Origin: Ignavibacteriota bacterium
GTDB lineage: Bacteria; Bacteroidota; Ignavibacteria; Palsa-1295
NCBI GenBank assembly: GCA_025357895.1
Contig: JANYLL010000402.1
Location: forward strand, 1-6,226
Reading direction: 5' to 3'
Length of the DNA stretch: 6,226 bases
In this document: piece after piece, positions 1-5,815 of the stretch
How positions within the stretch are numbered: the stretch's first letter is position 1
Layout of the letters: each line of letters opens with the position of its first letter
Notes under the pieces: model-generated
Database searches by the model: none
The model's input: the letters and a program-made list of their open reading frames with translations, nothing else
Told to the model about the DNA's origin: nothing
Made by a program: the position numbers and the translations under genes

Positions 1-258
1 TGCCCAGCGATCGAAACGGTTAATATCAGTTCTATTGAGGGCATTAAATTCAGCATCGGTGATCGAAGATTTATATCGCACAACTGATAATGCCAAAAGG
101 TCAGCGGCGCCGCCTCCTAATATCACACTTCCTGTGATCCATGGATTTATATGGTAAAGATGCTTGGCAGCATCCTTATTATCAGGCAGAGTATCGGATG
201 TTTGAGCAAATGCTGAAGTCGAAATAATAAAAGCAATCACAAAGGAAATCGTTTTCAT
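1..258 (-). CDS. Exported protein, N-terminal 86 residues; probable PAP2-family phosphatase (partial, runs off left edge)
   Basis: Reading the minus strand from the ATG at 258-256 gives 86 codons with no stop up to the window edge. Residues 1-18 form a clear signal peptide: Lys at position 2, a hydrophobic core FVIAFII, and a cleavage-like AFA before Gln19. After a polar linker comes a second hydrophobic stretch at about residues 40-60 (starting PWITG, Gly-rich in the middle). It is followed by TDAEFNALNRTDINRFDRWA. From memory, a hydrophobic segment, an 'aEf.aLn..Din.FDR' stretch, and then the phosphatase core is the usual N-terminal layout of PAP2-superfamily membrane phosphatases in Bacteroidota. 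The catalytic motifs would lie outside the window, so enzyme activity is inferred. No Shine-Dalgarno sequence precedes the ATG, which is usual in this group. The gene diverges from the paralogue cluster across a 191-base spacer. It could instead be another exported membrane protein; the reading frame and signal peptide are much more certain than the family. Confidence 0.72.
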   Translation of the reverse strand, partial: MKTISFVIAFIISTSAFAQTSDTLPDNKDAAKHLYHINPWITGSVILGGGAADLLALSVVRYKSSITDAEFNALNRTDINRFDRWA

Positions 259-449
259 TGTAGCGAGTTGTATGGTGATTAACTGTCGCAGATTAGAACA
301 TCTACAGGATAGTTAAGATTTTAGATTCCTTTAACCTACAGGTTTATTTGTGATCGGAATAAAACCTTTTCTGATAAAATCTTGTAGTATAGAATGATTA
401 TTCCAAGATTCCCCAAGTTCTCCCCGTAACACCATTTTTTTTAGCATTA
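259..449. promoter_or_regulatory. Divergent intergenic spacer, presumed to hold promoters for both flanking units
   Basis: This AT-rich stretch lies between two divergently oriented genes, so it should contain the start signals for both. I could not identify a convincing promoter: neither a clean sigma-70 pair nor the Bacteroidota TAnnTTTG/TTG pair is evident. The heptamer CTACAGG occurs twice as a direct repeat (302-308 and 336-342), and GTTAA/TTAAC (312-316, 331-335) form a weak inverted pair. These are short enough to arise by chance. The regulatory role is inferred from position alone. Confidence 0.3.
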
Positions 450-2102
450 GTGCGAAAACCACCATCAAAGCTTCATGCCGTCGCGTATATCCTAGTCGGA
501 TTTCTGCTATTTATCGGCATCGCCGCATGGGTATTCTTTTCGTTCTTTTTCGAAGATCTCTTGAATACTTTTGCAGTTCCGAAAATAGAAGAGGCGGCTC
601 TGACAGCAACCCATGGCGTGTATCACCTTAAACTTGGCAGGATCAGTTATAACCATCACAAAATTCTTTGCGCCGGTTTTGATTTACAGCGCGTTCGTTA
701 TGATAGCGGTGCTCAAGGAACGGCAGTCAAACGTGTTTATATTGATACAGTCGAATTTACCGGGGTAAACTTGTGGAGAATGTTTTGGAGTAAAACGCTT
801 GCTATGACAAGTATCCAAATGGATTCGCCAAGAGTCTATATGACGGATCTCTCAAAAGAAAAACCCAGTCTACGCGATCCCGCCGCGGATTCACTGCGCA
901 TTGTGAAATCTGCTCCAATAAATATACCCATTATTTCATTCGATAGTATCGCACTTCGAAATATTAGTTTGTATTTGCCTGATCGACTCAATCCAGGAGA
1001 TGAACCTTCTTTTAAAGGAATATCATTTCGCCTGACGGATTTTTATTTTAACTCTAAAACAAAAGAAGCACAGCCGGTGCTTTTCTCCAAACGTGTAGAT
1101 CTGGCAATTCCCGATGCTAAATATCCGGCCGGTGACGGTACCAATTCTCTTGAAGTCAAAAATCTGCGAGGGAATTCGGTGGACTCATTAATTACTGTGG
1201 ACAAAATCGCATTCGAACCAAATTTCTCCGAATCAGCATTTGCAGAAAAATATAAATACGCAAAGAGCAGGCTTAATTTTCGCTGTAACGGCATTCGTAT
1301 TGAAGGAATTAATTTTGTGAGTTCGTTTTCCAACGGCAATATTGTATTCCGTAAGTTTACGACGAACACCTGGTTTCTTGATACGTATGAAGATCGCACA
1401 AGACCTGCCGACCCGCATCCTCCTCGAGCGATGATGCCGAATGAGCTTATCAGCGATCTTCCTATAAAAATCGATATTGATTCGATCATTTTTAAGGACG
1501 GCGAAATTCGCGTTCGTGAGCGGAAAGCCGGATCGCCGGGTACGCTCGGTTTTACTCATGCACATCTCACAATTTCACCAATATCAAAAGATACATTAAG
1601 TCCAAGATATAAGAAACCGGCAGTGATCATGGCAAGTGCATATTTCCTCGGGCAGGCGCTTTTAAAAACTACTGCTACATATCCTCTCCATGAAAAGAAT
1701 TTCGATATGAACCTTAAGGCGACCTTAGGAGCTTTTTCCGTAGAGAAACTAAATTCATTTCTAATTCCAAATGAACGCATTGAAATCACCGGCGGAGAAG
1801 TACAAAGTGCCGGCATCAATATGGCAATTCATTCCGGAGTTTCCACAACAACGGTGACTCCGCTTTATAGCGGATTCAAGATAAAAGTTTTACCAAAGGA
1901 CCCGAATGCCAAGCCCGGTCTTATGGAGAAGCTCAAAACATTTATTGCAAAGACCTTTGTATTAGACTCTTCAAATCCTGATGATAATAAGCTCCTTCCC
2001 GGAACAACGTCGCTTGTGCGTACTCCGAATATGGAATTCATGCAGTTCATCTGGCTATCGCTGAGAAAATCTCTCGGTAAAGTTGTCGGGGGATTTAAGT
2101 AA
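450..2102 (+). CDS. Membrane-anchored AsmA/DUF748-like periplasmic protein, paralogue 1 of 3
   Basis: This 550-residue protein has a short basic N-terminus (residues 1-8), one transmembrane segment at about 10-33, and a long region predicted to be periplasmic and beta-rich. Motifs shared with the two downstream paralogues, in order: ATHG (53-56); a lone Cys (74) before an RVRYDS-like strand; SFDSIALRNISLYLP (163-177); NGIRIEGINF (280-289); a YEDRTRP...PNEL signature (313-333); IDSIIFKDGEIRVRE (343-357); ATLGAF...FLIPNER...TGG (424-449); IHSGVSTTTVTP (460-471); and a C-terminal tail FIWLSLRKSLGKVVGGFK (533-550). The anchor, repeated strands and the 'G.l....L..FL.P.....i.gG' block resemble AsmA-like/DUF748 proteins, a superfamily linked to envelope lipid transport; this is pattern memory, not a search. 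The start is a GTG with no Shine-Dalgarno sequence. It is the only sensible start between the upstream in-frame stop at 390-392 and the membrane segment, and gives an N-terminus matching the paralogues. The TAA stop overlaps the next gene's ATG by one base, indicating co-translation. The specific function is unknown. Confidence 0.85.
   Translation: MRKPPSKLHAVAYILVGFLLFIGIAAWVFFSFFFEDLLNTFAVPKIEEAALTATHGVYHLKLGRISYNHHKILCAGFDLQRVRYDSGAQGTAVKRVYIDTVEFTGVNLWRMFWSKTLAMTSIQMDSPRVYMTDLSKEKPSLRDPAADSLRIVKSAPINIPIISFDSIALRNISLYLPDRLNPGDEPSFKGISFRLTDFYFNSKTKEAQPVLFSKRVDLAIPDAKYPAGDGTNSLEVKNLRGNSVDSLITVDKIAFEPNFSESAFAEKYKYAKSRLNFRCNGIRIEGINFVSSFSNGNIVFRKFTTNTWFLDTYEDRTRPADPHPPRAMMPNELISDLPIKIDIDSIIFKDGEIRVRERKAGSPGTLGFTHAHLTISPISKDTLSPRYKKPAVIMASAYFLGQALLKTTATYPLHEKNFDMNLKATLGAFSVEKLNSFLIPNERIEITGGEVQSAGINMAIHSGVSTTTVTPLYSGFKIKVLPKDPNAKPGLMEKLKTFIAKTFVLDSSNPDDNKLLPGTTSLVRTPNMEFMQFIWLSLRKSLGKVVGGFK
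2088..2093 (+). promoter_or_regulatory. Shine-Dalgarno-like site inside paralogue 1, upstream of paralogue 2
   Basis: The run GGGGGA sits eight bases before the ATG at 2102 and is formed by the Gly-Gly codons of the conserved VVGGFK tail of paralogue 1. Together with the TAATG stop/start overlap it supports the ATG at 2102 as the real start and suggests translational coupling. The other starts in the window lack such a site. It may be a by-product of the Gly codons rather than a selected ribosome binding site. Confidence 0.45.
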
Positions 2103-3772
2103 TGGAAAAGAAGGTGAAAATAAAAATTTCAAGGACAAAAAAAATACTTTATATCGTTGGCGGTGTGATCGTATTTCTGGGGTTAGCCGCATTTATTTTT
2201 TTCAATTTTTTCTTGCAGGATTTCGTCAACAATCTTATCAACTCAAAAGTCAAAGAAGCGACGCGTACCTCTACGCATGGTCTATTCAGGGTTGAGATCG
2301 GCAAAGTTAAATATAAGGACGGTTCATTCTACTGTACGAAGGTCGAGCTTATCCGCGAAAAATATGACAGCACTGAATCGGGGATGACAGTAAAAAAACT
2401 TACTGCCGACTCCGTTCATTTTGACGGACTGAATCTTTTTGATGTACTGATGGGCAAAGGATTATTCATGGAAAAAATGGAAGCCCATGGTCCAAAGGTT
2501 TATCTGACTGACGCTGCTGCAGGCAGAGAAGAAATAAAAAATGTTCCTCCGGATACAACACCGATCGCCAAACAAATGCCGGGTGGAATGCCGGTTATCT
2601 CCTACGATAGTATTATATTAAAAGATATTCGTGTATTTATTCCGCAGCAAACGAAGCCGCCGGGCATTGATTCTTCCTATAGCGGCTTAACAGTGAAGAT
2701 CATTGGGATGCACCTGGATAACGATGTGCTCAAAAAGCAGCCTCTGTTTAATTGCAAAGGGATCGATCTTGCAATAAAGGGATTGCCAAATGGTATGGCT
2801 GATAGCTGCTATGTATTGGGTGTTTCACATTTGCATCTATCGGTTGCCGATTCACTGGTTACACTCGATTCGTTGACCTACCATTCTAAATATTCCGAAG
2901 ATGTTTTCGCATCGAAACACCGGTATGCGACTCCGATGATCGATTTGCGTTTCACAGATCTGCGTATCGAAGGCATAGATTTTAACAAATCGGCTGCAAA
3001 TGCTGAGATCGAATTTCATAAATTTAGTATACATTCATTTTATGTTGATTCCTATGAAGACCGTCGCCGTCCGATGGATCCGAATCCGAAGCCCGTATTA
3101 TTTCCGAATGAACTTCTGAGTTCATTTCCCGGCAAGATCAGGGTGGATTCAGTTCTTTTTGAGAACGGACGAATGAAAATGCATGAGCGTATTGCCTCCG
3201 GGAAGGGCACACTAGAGTTCGATCATGTGCAGATCGCAATTTCACCTATCATAAAAGATGCGAAAAAACAGGGGGGTACGAAGCCGACGACAATTTCTTT
3301 AAGCGCTCTCTTCCTCGGCACTGCTCCATTTAAGGCTACGTTCACTTATCCTCTCGGCGAAAAAAGTTTTGATATGGATGCACATGCTACCCTTGGTTCA
3401 TTTGATGCAAAGAAATTAAATCCATGGCTCATCCCTTTGGAGCGTTTGGAAGTATTAGACGGAGTTCTCGAAAGCGGAAAGATCGATATGAAAGTGCATT
3501 CCGGCGTTGCAACGACAACTGTTCTGCCGGTGTATCATAATTTTTCTGTAAAAGTTTTGCCTAAAGATGCACAGGCAACGATCGGACTATCCGAAAAGAT
3601 TAAAACCCTTCTTGCCGGAACATTTGTGCTTCGCGGAAGCAATCCGAATTGGTTGGGCAGTTTGAAAACAGGTGCTGCCACTCGGAGCCGAACACGGACT
3701 GAATCGTTTTTTCAGTTCCTTTGGTTCGGAGTAAGGATGGCATTGGGAGATGTAGTCGGAGGATTTAAATAG
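2102..3772 (+). CDS. Membrane-anchored AsmA/DUF748-like periplasmic protein, paralogue 2 of 3
   Basis: This 556-residue protein is collinear with its neighbours over its whole length. It has a strongly basic N-terminus (residues 2-14, mostly Lys/Arg), a transmembrane segment at about 15-38, and the same motif order: STHG (57-60); the conserved Cys (78) before LIREKYDS; PVISYDSIILKDIRVFIP (164-181); DLRIEGIDF (286-294); a YEDRRRPMDP...PNEL signature (318-338); VDSVLFENGRMKMHE (348-362); ATLGSF...WLIPLER (429-448); VHSGVATTTVLP (465-476); and a tail beginning FLWFGVRMALGD and ending VVGGFK (539-556). The ATG overlaps the previous stop by one base, so the two genes are almost certainly one transcript. 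It differs from the other two in the tail (MALGDV instead of KSLGKV) and in replacing the Asn of 'IPNER' with Leu. It lacks an enzyme-like catalytic motif, so a structural or lipid-transport role in the envelope is the best inference. A precise function cannot be given. Confidence 0.87.
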   Translation: MEKKVKIKISRTKKILYIVGGVIVFLGLAAFIFFNFFLQDFVNNLINSKVKEATRTSTHGLFRVEIGKVKYKDGSFYCTKVELIREKYDSTESGMTVKKLTADSVHFDGLNLFDVLMGKGLFMEKMEAHGPKVYLTDAAAGREEIKNVPPDTTPIAKQMPGGMPVISYDSIILKDIRVFIPQQTKPPGIDSSYSGLTVKIIGMHLDNDVLKKQPLFNCKGIDLAIKGLPNGMADSCYVLGVSHLHLSVADSLVTLDSLTYHSKYSEDVFASKHRYATPMIDLRFTDLRIEGIDFNKSAANAEIEFHKFSIHSFYVDSYEDRRRPMDPNPKPVLFPNELLSSFPGKIRVDSVLFENGRMKMHERIASGKGTLEFDHVQIAISPIIKDAKKQGGTKPTTISLSALFLGTAPFKATFTYPLGEKSFDMDAHATLGSFDAKKLNPWLIPLERLEVLDGVLESGKIDMKVHSGVATTTVLPVYHNFSVKVLPKDAQATIGLSEKIKTLLAGTFVLRGSNPNWLGSLKTGAATRSRTRTESFFQFLWFGVRMALGDVVGGFK

Positions 3773-3841
3773 GTATTGATTGAAGACGACAACCCTGAAA
3801 TATTTGTTCCTACATAAGCATCTGCCTTCCTTAGATTGGGT

Positions 3842-5506
3842 ATGCGAAATAGATCTACAGCAAAAAAGATTTTTTATTCTCTTCTGAGCGCCTTGGCAAT
3901 CCTTGCAGCAGGCGTATGGATATTTTATACCTATTATTTTCAGGATGCGCTCAATGACTCTTTAACTGCCAAATTACAATCTTCTATCGAAGCAGCTACA
4001 CATGGTCAGTACAGGCTGAGTATCGGAAGGATCGTCTATAAAGACGGCGTAATGTATTGCACAAATTTTGTGCTCAGACGTGTGCGCTATGGAAAAGACG
4101 AGACCGGATTGACATTGGAAAGGCTGGAACAGGATACGGTTTATCTCAAAGGCTTACATCTTCTATCCCTGTTGCGCGGAAATGGATCGTTCATGTCGCG
4201 GCTGGAAATGCGATCACCGAATATTTATATAACCGATGTTTCTGATGGGCGCGCAAAATTAGAAAAATTACCTCCTGATACATCGTCATTTTCGAAAAAA
4301 CTTCCCGATGATCTGCCCGTTATTTCCTTCGACAGTGTTTTTTTGGATAATATGCGTATTTATGTTCCTGAAAAACTGAGACTTACCGAAGGGGATTCCA
4401 TTTATGAAGGTGCATTTGCACATCTTGGGAATTTCCGGTTAGATAGCGCAGCAATAGCAAATGAACCGCTTATGTTTTCAAAATATGTTGAGGTGTATCT
4501 TCCGAAGATGCGCTATAATATGAATGACTCTCTTTATTCCATGGAAGCGGGTCCGATCCATGCACAACTATCTGATTCGCTTATTTTGATCGATAGTGCT
4601 TCGATCATTCCAAAGTATAGTGAAGAAGAATTTGGAGAACATTATAAATATCTTCGGGGCAGAATTACGTTTCGCTCCTCAAATATCCGCATAGAGGGTT
4701 TGGGACTCGAAGATCTGATGGAAGGAGAAAGTCTTAAAATTCACAAATGCACGATTGGCTCATGGAAAATGGATTACTATTCCGATAAGCGCAAACCGCG
4801 AGAACCTCATCCGCCGCCGGCTATACTGCCAAATGAGCTTGTACAGGAACTGCATTTACCGATGAGCATTGATTCACTCGTCCTTGATAGTGGTAAGGTC
4901 AGGATTCGCGAACGAGCTCCGGGAAGTACACAAGCCGGAGTGCTGACATTCGATCATGCTAAAATTATCGCATCTCCGTATTGCAGTGATACATCCTCAG
5001 CGAATTGCGGTAAGGCTACACATGTATATCTATCGGCGCTTTTTTTAGATGAGGCACCAGTTTCGGCAAGCATAGAATACGAACTTGAAAAAAGCGAACT
5101 TGAAATGAATATCGAAGCAAAGGTAGGAAAATTAAATGCAAAAAAACTGAATGTTTTCCTTATTCCTAATGAGCGAAAAGAACTAACGGGCGGCATGATC
5201 GACGGTGGAAATTTGCGGATGAAGATCCATAATGGTATTGCAACGACAACAGTCACGCCGCAGTATGAAGGTCTATCAATGAAAATCCTGCCGAAGGAGC
5301 CCGGGCAATCCGGCGGTCTGCTCAATGGAATAAAATCTTTTCTTGCAAATCTTTTTATCCTCCGCGCCAGCAATTTCGATAAAGATGATATCAAAGCTGT
5401 TTCTGCCACAACAACGCGCCGCCGCGAACCGAAGGAAGAACTGCTGCAATTTATTTGGTACGCTCTGAGAAAATCTTTAGGGAAGGTGATCGGAGGGTTT
5501 GAATAA
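3842..5506 (+). CDS. Membrane-anchored AsmA/DUF748-like periplasmic protein, paralogue 3 of 3
   Basis: From the ATG at 3842 this is a 554-residue protein. A TTG two codons upstream (3836) is also possible, but neither has a Shine-Dalgarno sequence and ATG is preferred. It has a basic N-terminus (Arg2, Arg4, Lys8, Lys9), a transmembrane segment at about 10-32, then the shared motifs: ATHG (52-55), the lone conserved Cys (73) before RRVRYG, PVISFDSVFLDNMRIYVP (159-176), SNIRIEGLGL (280-289), a divergent signature YSDKRKPREPHPPP...PNEL (313-333), IDSLVLDSGKVRIRER (343-358), FLIPNER (439-445), IHNGIATTTVTP (462-473), and a tail FIWYALRKSLGKVIGGFE (537-554). It is the most divergent at the YEDR signature and carries two extra cysteines at about 381 and 389 in a variable loop. 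It follows paralogue 2 after 69 bases, so it is probably in the same operon, though a separate promoter is possible. It ends 21 bases from the end of the convergent T9SS gene. The function is inferred only at the level of an AsmA-like envelope protein. Confidence 0.86.
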   Translation: MRNRSTAKKIFYSLLSALAILAAGVWIFYTYYFQDALNDSLTAKLQSSIEAATHGQYRLSIGRIVYKDGVMYCTNFVLRRVRYGKDETGLTLERLEQDTVYLKGLHLLSLLRGNGSFMSRLEMRSPNIYITDVSDGRAKLEKLPPDTSSFSKKLPDDLPVISFDSVFLDNMRIYVPEKLRLTEGDSIYEGAFAHLGNFRLDSAAIANEPLMFSKYVEVYLPKMRYNMNDSLYSMEAGPIHAQLSDSLILIDSASIIPKYSEEEFGEHYKYLRGRITFRSSNIRIEGLGLEDLMEGESLKIHKCTIGSWKMDYYSDKRKPREPHPPPAILPNELVQELHLPMSIDSLVLDSGKVRIRERAPGSTQAGVLTFDHAKIIASPYCSDTSSANCGKATHVYLSALFLDEAPVSASIEYELEKSELEMNIEAKVGKLNAKKLNVFLIPNERKELTGGMIDGGNLRMKIHNGIATTTVTPQYEGLSMKILPKEPGQSGGLLNGIKSFLANLFILRASNFDKDDIKAVSATTTRRREPKEELLQFIWYALRKSLGKVIGGFE

Positions 5507-5527
5507 ATACAAGGCACTGCTTGCGCT

Positions 5528-5773
5528 TTATTTTTCCAACACGATCGGCAGCACTGAATTTAGCCTCGATACTCTCACAAAATACAATCCCGATGGCAAT
5601 GATTCCAAGTTAAGTAATGCACTCTTTGTCGGAGATAATTCTGAAGTTTGTGTCATTCTTGGAATCCCTAATTTATCAACAATAGCGATAGTCACATACC
5701 CTAAAGGTTTAGAAATATTAATGGTAAGTGATCCGGCAGTTGGGTTAGGCATAATACTAAGTTGCGGCATCAT
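5528..5773 (-). CDS. T9SS type A C-terminal sorting domain (3' end of an interrupted secreted-protein gene)
   Basis: These 81 codons read MPNPTAGSLTINIS near the start, then a hydrophobic strand (YVTIAIVDKLG), then LPSGLYFVRVS, and end VLPIVLEK before TAA. The order 'PNPt.G.l.i', 'v.i.d..G', 'l.sGlY.vrv' and a short final strand is the classic T9SS type A sorting domain, which directs folded cargo through the outer membrane and is removed on arrival. The ATG pair at 5773-5768 is unlikely to be a true start: the same frame stays open upstream (reading CGRTTLARFRTYG) to a TGA at 5813-5815 and beyond it joins the coding sequence reaching the window edge. A sorting domain alone, without a signal peptide, has no expected function, so this is best read as the detached tail of that larger gene. 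Confidence 0.75.
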   Translation of the reverse strand: MMPQLSIMPNPTAGSLTINISKPLGYVTIAIVDKLGIPRMTQTSELSPTKSALLNLESLPSGLYFVRVSRLNSVLPIVLEK

Positions 5774-5812
5774 TCCGTATCTTGTGAACCGAGCTAAAGT
5801 AGTCCGTCCGCA

Positions 5813-5815
5813 TCA
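5813..5815 (-). other. In-frame TGA interrupting the T9SS cargo gene
   Basis: On the minus strand the frame reads VAEICSPI, then TGA, then CGRTTLARFRTYG and on into the sorting domain with no frame shift. Both sides look like genuine coding sequence, so a single base change (for example TGA from TGG, CGA, GGA, TGC or TCA) would explain it. The possibilities are a recent nonsense mutation, a sequencing or assembly error, or stop-codon readthrough. The three large plus-strand genes use TGG for Trp, contain no in-frame TGA, and end in TAA or TAG, so nothing in the window supports general reassignment of TGA. Confidence 0.75.

Noticed and set aside
302..342. Direct repeat CTACAGG and inverted GTTAA/TTAAC in the divergent spacer, considered as an operator
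   Set aside because: Both are too short for the size of the spacer and lack a family consensus; they are mentioned only as a description of the spacer.
388..395. TATAGAAT considered as a -10 box for the trio
   Set aside because: There is no matching -35 element at proper spacing and no Bacteroidota-type upstream TTG, so it could be chance in AT-rich DNA.
1043..1489. A 148-codon minus-strand open frame inside paralogue 1
   Set aside because: It is antisense to conserved coding sequence, and the paralogues show no conserved protein in that frame.
3758..3817. A GGAGGA site at the end of paralogue 2 followed by a TTG-started 13-codon frame in the gap before paralogue 3
   Set aside because: The GGAGGA comes from the conserved Gly-Gly codons, and the tiny frame ends in TAA before paralogue 3, with no sign of being coding.
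4954..5517. A 187-codon open frame on the minus strand inside paralogue 3
   Set aside because: It lies antisense to a well-supported gene, its product has low-complexity Ser/Arg-rich composition typical of antisense frames, and it has no recognisable motif.
5507..5540. Possible convergent terminator between paralogue 3 and the T9SS gene (CAAG...CTTG followed by a T-rich run)
   Set aside because: The stem is only four base pairs and the T run is interrupted and offset, so it is not a credible intrinsic terminator.
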